Assembly (NCBI GenBank): GCA_015680685.1
Contig: MNCI01030540.1
Location: forward strand, 9,203 to 73,202
Reading direction: 5' to 3'
Origin: Gnetum montanum
Taxonomy: Eukaryota > Streptophyta > Gnetopsida > Gnetales > Gnetaceae
Length of the DNA stretch: 64,000 bases
In this document: one piece after another, positions 24,087 to 36,000 of the stretch
How the letters are laid out: each line of letters opens with the position of its first letter
Position numbering within the stretch: the stretch's first letter is position 1
Made by a program: the position numbers and the translations under genes
Notes under the pieces: model-generated
Seen by the model: only the letters and a program-made list of their open reading frames with translations
Told to the model about the DNA's origin: nothing
The model's database searches: none

Positions 24087-24907
24087 TGATGAGTGGCGAG
24101 GTACCCCTACACTCAACCATACAAATACAAGTGTAACACGCACGATCTGGTCGAACTCCGCAGACTAAGTGCCTACACACCTCATGGAACACTTAAGGTT
24201 AATTATTTGTTGTCTTCCCATACTTACTTGTAGTTGTCACGGTGTATGGTTAAGTAAGTCTGAGGTATATGATTTTTATATCTTTTTATGTTTTTCTCTC
24301 CTATGCTATCAAGGTGAAGGGTTGAGAAAGTAATTACTAACTTTAACTAATGAACTAAGTCTAAATTAACCTAGCATTAGCATCCATTCCCACTTACCAT
24401 ACACACCTTGAACAGATGTAACCGTGGCTACCAAATGCTAGTCGTTACTAGGATCACCATGCGTAATGCATGTGCTCGAAGTGGTCATACTGAGGCACTT
24501 AATTAGGAGAGAAAGGTTGAGAGAGAAAGCAATAAATAATAGATAATAAATAACAATAAATAAAATCCTAATTAGCCTATTCCATGCACTACAAGGTTTA
24601 TCCAAGAAGCTCGTCTTTATTGCTATACACACACTTGTATTCAGGTACAATGTTTGCTCGAATAAAGATCCGTTCACTTTAGGACTCCTAATGCAAGCAC
24701 ATGGAAAATATTCTATCTTTGGAGTGATCAATCTGCTAGAGTTTCCCTACTGTTTATCCTAGGATCATGAAACAAGGAAGAGCCACCTCTTATTTATAGA
24801 TATGATGGCTCACCGCAATATCATGTACGTTATATTTCAGGGGAGGATGCGATATCGCGTACGCGATATACGCAATATCGCAGCCCATGCGATATCACGT
24901 TCCATCA
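24087..24907 (-). repeat. 5' LTR of inner element
   Basis: 821 bp, paired with 14569-15385. Palindrome array at 24805-24900 and a TATA box (TATTTATA on plus) at 24791-24798. Confidence 0.9.
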
Positions 24908-25250
24908 CCAGTAGTGTTGCACTAGTTCAGGGTGTGTACAACAAGTGGGGATAGATACTGATGCTAGGATGATTAAAGCTTAGTTAGTGAAAGTTAGTTA
25001 CTTAGTCTCTTCACCCTTTCCTCTCTTAACATAGGCGATAAAAAGATAAAAGACATAAAAAAATCATATACCTTAGAATTACTTAACCATACAACCATGA
25101 AAATAGAAGTAAGTCTAGGAAGACAAAAATTGATTAACCTTAAGTGTTCCATTAGGGTGCGTAAGCACTTAGTCCTTGGAGTTTGACTAGATCGTGCATG
25201 AGATGCTTGTATTCGTATGGTTGAGTGTAGGGGTACCTCGCCACTCATCA
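24908..25250 (+). repeat. 5' LTR of middle element, second part
   Basis: Begins with the duplicated CCAGT and ends CTCATCA, followed directly by the primer site. It continues 14153-14568 and matches 31211-31557. Confidence 0.85.
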
Positions 25251-25272
25251 TTGGCACCATTGTCGGGGACTT
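25251..25272 (+). other. Primer binding site, tRNA-Asp type (middle element)
   Basis: TTGGCACCATTGTCGGGGAC, the same site as at 24063-24086 with a few transitions. Confidence 0.85.
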
Positions 25273-25396
25273 AGTTGTTTGTGCACTACGTAGAACATAG
25301 GAAATCATTTACATCATTGGGAGCTAAAACGAACCCTTAGGGTTGATCAAATGAAAATATAATATAAAAATAAATAGCACACTGAATAAGACAAAA

Positions 25397-27745
25397 ATGT
25401 CTTCTTCTCCACACAAAAGCACTTCATTGCCTAGGACCAACACTAGAGACAGTTAGTGGTACAACACACATAACCAAAATCCACCAGTTCCTCAATAATT
25501 TAGTGTGGTATATACTCATCATGATGAATATATACCTGACTTTACCTTTGTCTTCCATCAAGATGAACAACTACATTGGAGAGACTTGGAGGGTAACATA
25601 GTGTTACCTCCAGACATAGCAACCCCCATCATGCTCCTTTGTGCCCTTGCATAAATAGGCATGTCACAATTATACATTGAGTATGTTGCATGCAATTACA
25701 ATGCAAGGGACTACCATCCCATAGAAGTGCAACATCAATGGGACTCACGTCAGGAGAGTTACCACACATTTTTGAAGGGCAAAGAACCCCATAATGCTTT
25801 GCCCGTCATAAGTGAAATTAAGGGTGGTGAACCTATTTCAATAGGTTCTCCACAAAATGATGTTCCCCCTCATAACGATAGTGAGGAGGTGGTGTATTAG
25901 AACCTTCACTCCACGATACACAACCCTAGTTTTGATTTTCACAAACACCAAGTGTTCAATGAGTGAACACAAACACAAGATAAGAGCGAGCATTCTAGTC
26001 GTCATCACGATCAGGGTTGAGATCATCAAAGGGAAGGTAGGAAACATCGTCATGGTGATGGTTATCCTTCCTCTTACCCTTCATCATCACATTCACCCTC
26101 TTCTTCAACATCGGGACAGTGTCATAAGGAACCTCATCATGAGGATAAGGGTAAGCAAAATGAGAAACCTCAACAACAGAGTCGAGAGCGAGGACAAGGG
26201 CATTTTAGGGAATCATGACATGGAAGAAGGGAAAGTAGGGAACCATGTAGACATCATAGATACCATGAAATAAAAAACCATGATGAACCCCTACTTGCAA
26301 CCCGAAGCATGTTAAACATCATGGTGGCTGTTAGAATGCCTACAAGGCACCAAAAAGATAGTCGAATCAAGAGACTAGACATGAATAATATCCCACAATT
26401 TAAGGGGGGATACAACGTTGATCCGTGGAACCACTTACAGGCATTTCACAATGCCTATGCCTTGCAGAACATTGAAAATGAGTAGAAAAAATTAAAGTTG
26501 TTCTAAAGGACACTCATAAAAGAAGCAGAAAGCTAGTACCAGTCGTTAGAGTCGGAATCCATTCGAAGGTGGAGTACGATGCTAGAACTATTTAACAATA
26601 AATATCAGACATAATCCCAAGTGTCCAACTTGCGAAAGAAGGTCCAAGGATGGAAGCAGAGTAATCATGAACCCTTGGATGCTACCATGGCCCAATATTA
26701 TGCATTGCTACATCATTGCCCAGGCCATGGTTACACACAACGGGATCAACTACGCCATCTCATAGATGGGCTAAGACATGAAACCAAGAGAACCCTTAGG
26801 ACATATGCCCAAGGGAGATTATCTAAACTTAGGTTCCATGAGGTTCATAGATTGTTGGAGCAAGTAGCTAAGAAAGAAGGAGAGCTACATAAGAGAGAAA
26901 GCATGAAAGAGTATAACCATGATCCTTCCCTCCAGAAGAGGGGAGTGAGATTCTATGAGGAGAAGGATGAGTCACCACTTGAAGAGTTGGTGAGTGGAAA
27001 AACCTTACTACTTCAGAAATTAACAACAGAAGTGTTGGCTAAGGTAGATCAGATGTGGAACTCCTTAGATAGTAGATTTTATACCATTTTTAAAATCATA
27101 GAGGAGTCTAAGGAGCAAAGTAGTGACCATGATAAGAAAAAGAAGAGGGATTTGGACCATGCACATAACAAAGGTAAGGGTAAAATGACTATTATCGAAG
27201 AGGTTATGGATTCCAATACGGACGATGATAGTGGATGTGAGATATGCCAATATGACCATCCTAAGGAATGTTTCCCAATAATCTCACATCTGCAAGAGTC
27301 TGGGATGTATGCACTTAACCCATGAATCAACAAATGGCAAGCACCCTGAAGGTTACCTCATCCCCAAGGTAACCTAAGGCAGTTCCACCAACCATTAATG
27401 CATTATCCAAGTGGAACTCCACCATAGCCTATGGAGCAACACCAGTGGTGGAAATACCCACAGTCATGGGGGATGTCACCGCCAAGGTAACAATAACCTT
27501 ACCGACAACCAGATTCATATGGCTACTACGTGCAGCAGCCAATCTCTCCAAGTGACTTTGTTGGTTACGTGACCCCACAACGTCACTACCAAGCTCAAGA
27601 CTACTATAGAACTCCTTCTCCTAGGAGAGACACACCACACGCATAGCATCCTCCAAATCCACCTGCAACTCTTACACCGATAGCTCCACTACACCCACTC
27701 CAGCGATGCAAGGGGAATTCCCCACTTAACCACAACAACACAATG
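25397..27745 (+). pseudogene. gag: gag of middle element, with stops
   Basis: ATG at 25397 (MSSSPHKSTS). In order: VYTHHDEYIPDFTF; YVACNYNARDYHP; a His/Arg/Ser-rich disordered stretch (25.9-26.25 kb); the capsid-type domain from MNNIPQFKGGYNVD (26381) through SWYQSLE, LRKKVQGWK and LRHLIDGLRHETKR (to about 26900); a helical segment (KVDQMWNSLDSR); a Lys/Asp-rich linker (KKKKRDLDHAHNKGKGK); and a compact Cys/His box CEICQYDHPKEC (about 27235-27275). A Pro/Tyr/Gln-rich tail runs to 27.7 kb. 26621-27325 is one uninterrupted open frame. Several earlier stops are present. Confidence 0.85.
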
Positions 27746-27747
27746 CT

Positions 27748-28425
27748 ATGAGAGCAGTAAACCTTCAACCTACTGCTAGTTCTAACCGTACAAGAAGAAG
27801 ACCTTTCTTCAGAACCAATAGTCCAAACAAGCTCTCACAACTACAAGAGGTTGAGCCTCATAATGCTCCTCCATCAAATAAGGCTTTGGAGCTCCCTTTA
27901 AACCAACAACAGAGCTCAATGCATATGGTTATATTAACACATACCGTCACTAACTGGATCAAGCAAGGCCACCTTCCCAGGAAATTTTCAGATCCTAGAA
28001 GTCCCTTAATATACCTCCAAGTCGCTGGGCATGAACCACGTAAAGCTCTTCTTGACTCAAGTTCTGGAGTCAAATTAATATCGCAAGAAATATATAAAGC
28101 TTGGAACCTACCTCCACTAAAGAAGAGCAATATTCGCTTAGAGTTGGCTAACCAGTCCATCATTATTCCCTTAGGATTGGTGGAGGACATCATTACCACT
28201 GTGTGTGGTTGATCATACCTAGCTGACTTCCTAGTGATACAAGTCAACAATGACAATGGGGACTTCCCAATAATAATGGGAAGGGAATGGCTAAGTACCA
28301 TGAATGCATGCCTAGGAATCTGTAATCTTTCCCTGGAAATATCTAAGGAAAAAAATTATGAAAAGATTGAGAAGAAGAAGGTTCCATGCATCACATACAG
28401 TGATATAGAGGGTGATGGTGTATAG
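27748..28425 (+). pseudogene. Protease of middle element
   Basis: One frame with a stop near 28210. Active-site region: ALLDSSSGVKLISQEIYKAW (about 28045-28105). The canonical Asp-Ser/Thr-Gly triplet is Asp-Ser-Ser here, while the inner copy keeps Asp-Ser-Gly. Then come NIRLELANQSIIIPLG, ADFLVIQ and PIIMGREWLS. Upstream is a HTVTNWIKQGHLP segment shared with the inner copy. It was probably fused to gag in one polyprotein. Confidence 0.8.
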
Positions 28426-28800
28426 GAGCGTTCAACATCTCCTGCATGCAATCGGTGTGCCTAGGAAGTTAACATACAAAAGTGCCTATATGTAGCAACC
28501 ACACAACAAGAGAACCCCCAGTGGTTGACAGCTAATCAAGGGAGCAACCCATCAATATTCATGGAACTAACTGGGGGACCAACTTGCACCCACATAGAAA
28601 GCATAGATGCACTGGAGCAAGAGTGTCACCAACTTCCAACCCTCAATTTGAAACCACCAATTGAGGAAAGTTGGAAACTCCTAGAAAATCCAAATGAGTA
28701 CTCCGATAGGAGAATACTAGTTTGTGTGCAACCGGCCAACCCTTATCATTAACCTAGAATGGTCTATGCACATAGCACATTTGAGAGAGGATGACGACAC
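28426..28800 (+). other. Protease-RT linker and pol deletion junction
   Basis: 28525-28752 still reads as the linker downstream of protease (ELTGGPTCTHIESIDALEQ). The next sequence, near 28800, already matches the end of pol and the 3' region of the inner element (ATGGCCACCTATGTTGATCAT, minus near 17950). About 2.7 kb encoding RT, RNase H and integrase is missing between these points. Confidence 0.65.
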
Positions 28801-30209
28801 TCATTATTTCAGATCACTCCCTTCCAACTTAGTCATGGAGGAGATGGCCACCTATGTTGATCATTTTCAGCCCTCAGTTTCTTTTTAAATTTTTGTTTTA
28901 CACATTTTTGTTTTATACATTTTTTGTTTTACAAATTTCATTAACTTTTCTTATTTTTGTTTTACAACATTGTTTATACTTTTTTCATTTCTTTGTATGT
29001 TTGATTATTTTGTTTGATTCGTCACCTAATAAGTGCTCCCAATGGTGGTATGAACTATATTCCATTAATTGCTAATGTTTGGTTTTTACCTTTAAGTTAT
29101 GATGTTGATACTAAGGTATGGTTCTTTTGATACAACAGGCAAAGAGTCCACTTCATCGATACATCCATAAATTTCTATGGTCTATCTTGGCTTGGAACTA
29201 TATAGCCTCCTTTTTCAATAATAAGAACTACCAACGAATCGGTAATTGGGTATTTCTCAAACCAAGGAAGGACTCAAGGATTGAAAAGGGTGTGACTTCA
29301 AGGGGATTTGATGCACTTGTGTTGGCCATTCTCTTAGGTACTTAGATGTTTTATTCTTTATTTTTCTTATCATTTCGACATTGCCACATTATCAAGAAGC
29401 TGAGAAAATAAAAATAATAAGTCTTTGCATGGTCTGGTTCTCATGCAAAAAAAAAAAAATTAACAAAATAGTGAGAATTCAAAGCACACCCCTTAGACAA
29501 AATAATCACTTAGGCTACAAGAACTAGTTATGGAACTAAAATAAACATGTTCCCTCTAACTAAGGCCCTTCTCGCTTCCTACTTTCTCCTCTTTTGCTTC
29601 GTCGGAATGGTGGTGGCTCTTTGGTGGAAGCATTCTTGTTGCTTCAGGTGGATGGATTAGCTGAATGTATTAATGCAAAGTCACTAGATGTGAATGGCTT
29701 GAGGCTAGATAAGGAATGAGATCTACTAAGGCACATTAACCATTAATACACAAGGGGCTATACATCACCTTATTCTTGAGACTCCATTCCATTCTCTTCT
29801 TTCCATTGTTCTTTCTCCATTGTTCACCTCATTGCCAGTTGTATCAGTAGTCCATATTTTGTTTGACATATTATTTTCTTTTTGGTAAAATCTTGTGGTT
29901 AAATCTTAAACTCTTTTCTCTGAATGAGATTCCTAGAGCCTACGAACTCTTTGAATGTGGGATTGTCAGGGCATTAAGGGCATGAGCCTGCTTTGAGGAG
30001 GACCCATTGGCATTCCTATTTCGTGCATCCGTTAATTTCTTTCCCTTAAAAATTTCCTCAATCACCATTTATTTTGTTCATTTCCATCTTTGACATCCAT
30101 TTTATTGGTGTGGATGTTGTTTCTTTTTCTCCATCTTTCTTACTCCTTATCTTTTTCCATTCTATCACTACCGGAGGTTCGCTCTCAGTAATGGGGGTCC
30201 TGGTCCAAT
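28801..30209 (+). other. 3' region of middle element
   Basis: T-rich block at 28870-29010, then sequence shared with 17.0-17.9 kb (minus). An A-run lies at 29447-29459. The frame at 29118-29345 contains RKDSRIEKGVTSR, conserved with the inner copy, but no known domain. Confidence 0.5.
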
Positions 30210-30690
30210 TTTTTCAATTTTTCTCTTAACCCTTACACCTCGGGTAGTCACTAGTATTATATCTCCAAATCCATATCAGCCATATCACAACTTAGCCAAT
30301 GGACCTTACATTGAAGCAAGGTATCAATTGCATTATCAGACTGTGTTGTGTGTATAGATGGCAATCATACAACAATGAATTGGATCTGGAGGAAAAACTT
30401 GGAATGCACTGGCACTGAAGCAATTATGCAAAGGACAAGATTGATGGCATGCCTATGGCTGGACAACGAAAGGTGCAATCTTGGCATTGGCAACAACAAA
30501 CTTCCTATTTTCTCTCTCTCTTCTCTTTTCTCTCTTAGCTGCCAAATAAGGTTGGACGTCAATTATGTATAGTGTTCACTCTTGTTGTCATGAATACTAA
30601 ATTCTTCCATGTATTGTAATGATGATCCATTCACATGTCACCCTATTCACCATTAGTATCATTCAAGTCAATAATCCCATACCTTCCTAA
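30210..30690 (+). repeat. Single copy of the 3' unit triplicated in the inner element
   Basis: Homologous to 15430-16700 (minus). Translated segments such as NWIWRKNLECTGTEA and LDNERCNLGIG match WREHLEWSTAKA and MDNERCNLGVG. Confidence 0.6.
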
Positions 30691-30727
30691 TATTTTGTAA
30701 GGAACTCAAGGATGAGTTTTCATTCAG

Positions 30728-30738
30728 TCATGGGGGTA
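30728..30738 (+). other. Polypurine tract of middle element
   Basis: TCATGGGGGTA directly before the 3' LTR. Confidence 0.85.
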
Positions 30739-31557
30739 TGATGGGATGCGATATCGCATGGGCCACGATATTGTGTATGCAATATCACATCTACCCCTAC
30801 AATATCATGTATGCGATATTGCAGCCTGTTGCTAGTTCTATATATAAGAGGTGGCTTTCCCTTGTTTCCTCATCTAGATCTAGACCCTTAACTAAACTTT
30901 GGCAATTTTACCATTTCAGAGATAGAATAATTCCCATGTGCCCGCAGTAGGAGTCTCAAAGTGAATAGATCTTTATTTGAGAAAATTATACCTGAGCACA
31001 CATTTGTGTATGAAAATAAAGATGAATTTTCTGATAAACCTTGCAGTACATGGACTAAGCTAAATAGGACTTTAATTATTGCTAAATGTTTAAATGCTTT
31101 CTTAGATGATTAATCTCTCTCAACCCTTAACTCCTAGTTAAATGCATTCAGTACGACCACTTTGAGCACATGTGCTATGCTTGGTAACCTAGTAACGAAT
31201 AGCATTTAGTAATCCCAGTAGCGTTGCACTGGTTCAAGGTGTCTATGGAAAGTGGGGATGGATATTGATGCTAGGATGATTAAAGCTTAGTTAGTGAAAG
31301 CTAGTTACTTAGTCTCTTCACCCTTTCCTCTCTTAGCATAGGCGATAAAAAGATAAAAGACATAAAAAAATCATATACCTTAGACTTAATTAACCATACA
31401 ATAGTGACAATACAAGTAAGTTTGGGAAGACAATGATTGATTAACCTTAAGTGTTCCGTTAGGGCGTGTAAGCACTTAGTCCTTGGAGTTCGACCGGATC
31501 GTGCGTGAGACGCTCGTATTCGTATGGTTGAGTGTAGGGGTACCTTGCTGCTCATCA
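30739..31557 (+). repeat. 3' LTR of middle element
   Basis: 819 bp, TGATGGGATGCGATATCGC...CTCATCA. The full GATATC array is at 30747-30825, a TATA-like TATATATAAG at 30839-30848, and an AATAAA signal near 31015. It is uninterrupted where the 5' LTR is split. Confidence 0.9.
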
Positions 31558-31562
31558 GTATC
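31558..31562. other. Target duplication, right copy (middle element)
   Basis: GTATC against GTATT at 14148-14152. Confidence 0.55.
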
Positions 31563-31690
31563 TTTAGCCTTACATGGATCATCTCATATGTAAGGTGCAT
31601 CTAGTGGTGGTTTATAGCTCTTATTGGGTCATGGCACCATGGTTCATTATAGTCATTCCTTCATTTGAATTAGCTCTTGGGTTGTGGTTT

Positions 31691-31704
31691 TCTTTGATAT
31701 CACA
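31691..31704 (-). other. Decayed initiator-Met primer site
   Basis: Minus strand reads TGTGATATCAAAG a few bases after the LTR end at 31713, close to TGGTATCAGAG. Confidence 0.5.
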
Positions 31705-31712
31705 TTCCTAAA

Positions 31713-32113
31713 TGTCATGGAAAATTTCAAATATATGTAATATTTGATATTATATGTAAAGAAAATAATAGGAAAAATGTAGAAGGAAAATGAGAAGAAT
31801 GCTTTAGTAATGTGGAATAGTATATCTAGGTCTTGATATAAGGGTTTCTTAGGGTTATCTTCCTTTAAAATCTATCCCTTAGAGGCAATCTAGCACTACC
31901 ACCATTATTAGGCTTGTAATCAATTAGAAGGGATGGACAATCACCTTTCTATCCTACTTCACCCTACACAGGTTGCTTACCTTTATTTTCTTTACAACTT
32001 CATGCTAATACGACCTCTAATTCTCATGTATAGATACCTTAAGTAATACCCCCAAAGGTTACCTTGAGAGACATGATATTATTACAATGCATCCTTTTAG
32101 GTCTTAATGTTGT
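31713..32113 (-). repeat. 5' LTR of the copia-like element
   Basis: Homologous to 9574-9973; the right border is uncertain by several bases. Confidence 0.6.
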
Positions 32114-33440
32114 TAAATGCATTTTTATAGATTATTTAATTTCATACATTAAATAATAAAATCATGTTATTGTTATTATTTTACTTAAGTGAATAAAATC
32201 CATTTGTTAAAGTATTTTATTAAAGTTTTGTATCCTTTGTTTCTTACTAATATTGATGTGTAATCATAAGTTCTTTACATATTTTATGATTAAATGTTGA
32301 AATCCAATTACCCCTAAAATTTCTTTTCTTCTATCAATTATTATGCCTTTATATAATATTTGACTATGCATATATTACTCTTTATGCACATTCAATTATG
32401 CACATTTTATTTTTTATTATTCACATGTGGTTATTTTTTATTTTATGAAGCAGTTAAGATCCTAACCCTACTCACGTCATACCCCCTATTACTTTTTATC
32501 ATCAAATTAATATTCTAAGTTATTGCATAAAATAACTTTATTAAGGAAGTGCCTTAGGATGATGTCCTACTTAGATTCTAATCTTACCAAGGAATTTATG
32601 ACATTTAAAAACATTGATCTTGACCATTGGTTCACCATAATTGAAGCTATAGTGTATAAAATATCAAAATTTCAATTTTCTAGAAAAATCCCACAAGTTT
32701 TTACATGAGTATTTTTTCTACATTTTTTCTTGAGAATACATGTATCCTATCCACATGTCACATTGCATATAACCTGTCTACCTATAAGTAGATCCTTACC
32801 CTTGTGTTACATCTCATTTTGGCTCGTGGAAGGTTTTTGACATGTGTGTTAATGGTAAAATGAGATATATTAAATCTATTTTGACCAAAAAAAGGAGAAA
32901 ATAAGAAGATTTTGAAAGACCTTAGCAACTCAAAAAGGAATTTTATATTTTTTTATTTTCATGTGATTGTTCTATTTTATTGTAGATTTTATACTCTTCC
33001 TCTTCATTTCCTAATTCTTCATTATTCTTTTATCATTTTATTTATTAAGTAGAGTATCCATCCAAATTTTTTCATTTTAGGATTATTTTATATGGGAATT
33101 TATTTTGGAATTTTGTACAAAAAATTTCTTTTCTTTTTAGTGAATTTATGGAATATGTAAAAACCTTACCCAACTTATTTCTTAAGTATTTTATGACTAT
33201 GTTAGATTAGTACTTAGCACGGGATGAGATTTTGTGAGAATTTTGGCTATACTAAAGGACTTTTGAAATAGGAGTAATATGTATGTATGTATGTATGTAT
33301 GCATATAGTAATTGGATTTTCTTAGTTGGTAGTAGAAATTATGGATCTTTGAGATGCTCTTGTTTGCATGTTATATTGAGGTATTTCTTAGTGGGCTTCA
33401 CCCCATAAGAATAAGGATTTGGATGGAGTTTCTACCTTGA
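32114..33440. other. AT-rich sequence without recognisable genes
   Basis: No supported coding region. A GTAT microsatellite lies at 33279-33301. A frame at 32523-32708 has no recognisable motif. Confidence 0.4.
33279..33301. repeat. (GTAT)n microsatellite
   Basis: Five to six GTAT units. Confidence 0.9.
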
Positions 33441-33969
33441 ATTTTGAGGGGTGTTAGATCCAATATATATATATTAAAAATAAAAATCTAGAGTACAGAA
33501 AGCAAAGGAGAACTACAAAGATGAAAATCCTTCCATTTTGGGTAGGAAATCAAAGATTCCATGAAAGAATTAACATTTGGTGGAGGGGCATGTAGCGTCT
33601 GCCATATCAATAGAATCAACATACCTTGACTAATAGCTACAAGAAAATTATTAATAGTTAAAATATTTTTAACATGTAATCACCAATAGATAGAATTCCT
33701 TGACATTTGTTATTATGAAGAACCAATTGAAAATCATCTAAATCAATAATAAGATTCTATGAAACTTGAGGAACATATATATATTATTTTTTGAAACTAA
33801 TTTTATCATAACCTTCCTTGAAGATACATTCTATTAAACAAAAATAAAAGAAAGGGGTGGGCTAAATGTTAAAATGTTAGTAGAAGAAATAATCCTAGGA
33901 TTTATAGCATTTATAAAAAAAACCTTAGTAAGATCTATAACATTTTTAGAAGAAACCTTAGTAGCATTT

Positions 33970-34780
33970 ATAGTAGCTTGTTGCTAATGTGCTTGGATTG
34001 ACTCTTTTCATAGCATAAAAGGACATGAATTAAACATATAACCTCTTGATAACAATAGTGACATGATTTTAGAAAATTATAATAAATAACTTTTTGTGTA
34101 TAATTAATTCTACCAACATGAAAAAGAATTTTTTGCTTAAGCAAATTGAGATCCAATTCAATCATATGTTGAATTCTATGAAAAACACTACCTATAGTGA
34201 GGATTTCAAAATGCTTAATTGGCCTAATACTAGAGATAATATCCCTTTCAACTTTTTTAAAAATTAGTGGAAGATTTGGTAATTCAACAAAATAATATTT
34301 TTTTGAAAATTTAGAGTATTTTTGGATTAAAAAAGGAATTCCACTTTGAAATAATCAATAAAGCAAGATGATGATTAAAAAAACTAATATCATGAACCTT
34401 AGAAACCATCATTGAATCAACAAATTCTACCAAAAATTGAGTTTGACAAATAATGAGCATAACCACCATCTAAGCCTTGATCTTTCCAAACCAAATTTAA
34501 ATGATTTTAAAAACTTGAGAAATGAGGTAAATAACCCAAAATTTGCATGAAAACATACCTTCTAAAAATTTCCTAAGTAATAAATTCATATAAATCATCA
34601 AGTAATTCATAGAAAGGAAAATAAGTGATGATTATGCTTGAATGATCGCCTACTAAATTTGGTGATATTTCATGTAATATTAATACCAGATTCCTTACTA
34701 CCTTAGATCAATACTAAAAACCTCATTGTTGAAACCTTCATCATTAAAGCCTTTGAATTTTGATTATGTGGTTGCAAACT
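33970..34780 (-). pseudogene. Possible LINE ORF1 remnant with CCHC knuckle
   Basis: Minus strand, frameshifted. Near 34010-34060 two frames together show a Cys-x2-Cys...Gly-Tyr-x4-Cys pattern (SCHYC in one, RGYMFNSCP in the next). This is a CCHC knuckle with His changed to Tyr, preceded by an INYTQKVIYYN segment as in the knuckle region of plant LINE ORF1 proteins. Upstream, many hydrophobic/aromatic residues continue through stops to about 34780. The assignment is tentative. Confidence 0.35.
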
Positions 34781-34904
34781 TAGCCAATACTATAATATTA
34801 AATAGTGGATTCTAATGTTGTGTGAGGAGACATAGTTAAGATCTTGGTGTAGGGACACCTCTTTCAATCCTCTTATTCTACCCTACATGTTATGTGTCTT
34901 CTTG

Positions 34905-36000
34905 AGTTGATTTTGTTGATGACGATTCTTGGATGTTTTGGCATGTTTCAAGGTGTTTTTGGCTTATTTTTATGAGTTTAGGAGGTTCTATGATCTATGG
35001 GGCCTTGTTGGGGTCATTCGAAGGCTCCTAGCATCAAAACAAACCACTTTGATTTTTGGCACCTACAGGATAGACATCTTCCCAGAAAGATAAAAATCTC
35101 CCCTAAGACATCTCACCTAACATGTAGACATCTCAAGACCAGAGTAGATGTCTACCAAAAATAGTAGATGTCTCTTCTAAAAGTAAGGCTTTCATAGTAG
35201 ACATCCCAACAAAGCCATAGATGGCCTAGATGCATGATGAAACTTCCAAAAACACTTGTTCCAATTCAAGAAATAGTCAAAGCAAGATGGAAATAATCAG
35301 GTAGAAGGTAAGAAGACTTGGGAAATATCTAAAGAACTTCAAGTCAAGTTGAGGAAAAGTTTCTAGGATTTTTACCTTCTGGTTGCTTATAAATATTGAT
35401 GTAACTCACCATTTTTGGTAGATGAGAGAGCATAACCTTGATCATGAGTAGGAGAGAAACCTTGTGAGAGTTGAGGGAGGAGAGCTTGTGCAAGGAGGTT
35501 GAGTGACAGGAAAGGAAGAACACTTGAGAGAGATTAGGAGAATCTCTTATAAGTGTCTTATCTTGAGCTTGGGTTCCACAATGAGCAATTGAGGATTAAG
35601 AGGCGACTAGTGTGGCCTCTAAGATCCTTGGGAGAGTTATGAGTTGAGCTTGGCTCCTCATCTTTGATGTGTTTTCTATGTATTTTGAGAATTATCTTAA
35701 TATGAGGAAGATTTTCTCTATTTTATTTTATTGTTATTATTTTTTAAGCTAGATCGACTTGGAAGTTGTGGATTGGATTTCTTTTAGATCTATTAAGGTG
35801 CAAACCCATACATTAGATCTATCCTTTTAAGGTGTGTATGAAAACTATTGAGAATGCTAATAGTGAGGCTCTTACCAATACCTAACCATTAGGGACTTAG
35901 GTCATTAAGATAATATGATGTTTATTGTGAGGCTCTTCTATGATATGTTAGTATATTTTTTAGTAGTGATAATTAACCAAGACCTATTCTTTGAAAATTC
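34905..36000 (+). repeat. LTR-like block with AGACATCT word array
   Basis: 35060-35225 holds many copies of GTAGATGTCT and its complement AGACATCT, followed by TATAAATA at 35388-35395 and a transcribed-looking region. The layout (self-complementary word array, then TATA box about 160 bases on) is that of the gypsy LTRs in this window. Ends are not fixed, since no second copy is in the window. Confidence 0.4.

Larger units (their letters stand above)
14569..24907 (-). mobile_element. Inner Ty3/gypsy element, near full length
   Basis: A 10,339-bp element on the minus strand: 5' LTR (24087-24907), tRNA-Asp-type primer site, gag, protease, RT, RNase H, integrase, a long 3' region with a triplicated unit, a polypurine tract and the 3' LTR (14569-15385). 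A perfect CCAGT duplication flanks it. It sits in the 5' LTR of another member of the same family. The LTRs agree at roughly nine positions in ten by eye, mostly differing by transitions, so the insertion is old. Stops, frameshifts and lost catalytic residues in RT and integrase show it is dead. Confidence 0.92.
14153..31557 (+). mobile_element. Middle Ty3/gypsy element, pol-deleted, split by inner element
   Basis: A plus-strand element whose 5' LTR is split into 14153-14568 and 24908-25250 by the inner element. Then follow a tRNA-Asp-type primer site (25251), gag (25397), protease (27748), a deletion that removed RT, RNase H and integrase, the 3' region, a polypurine tract and the 3' LTR (30739-31557). 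Flanks are GTATT and GTATC. Its own sequence is about 7.1 kb against 10.3 kb for the inner copy. The intact 3' LTR shows the uninterrupted sequence (aatcccagtagcg, near 31211), which proves the insertion point. Confidence 0.85.
9574..32113 (-). mobile_element. Outermost LTR element, copia-like, minus strand
   Basis: Two homologous ~400-bp repeats in the same orientation (9574-9973 and 31713-32113) flank everything between them. Removing the gypsy nest (14153-31557) leaves only ~4.3 kb of internal sequence. On the minus strand the 31713 repeat is followed after a few bases by TGATATCAAAG, a decayed form of the initiator-Met primer site TGGTATCAGAG used by most plant copia elements. That sets the orientation. 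The coding remnants inside are unrecognised, so the copia label rests on the primer site and LTR shape only. No clear target duplication was found. Confidence 0.5.
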
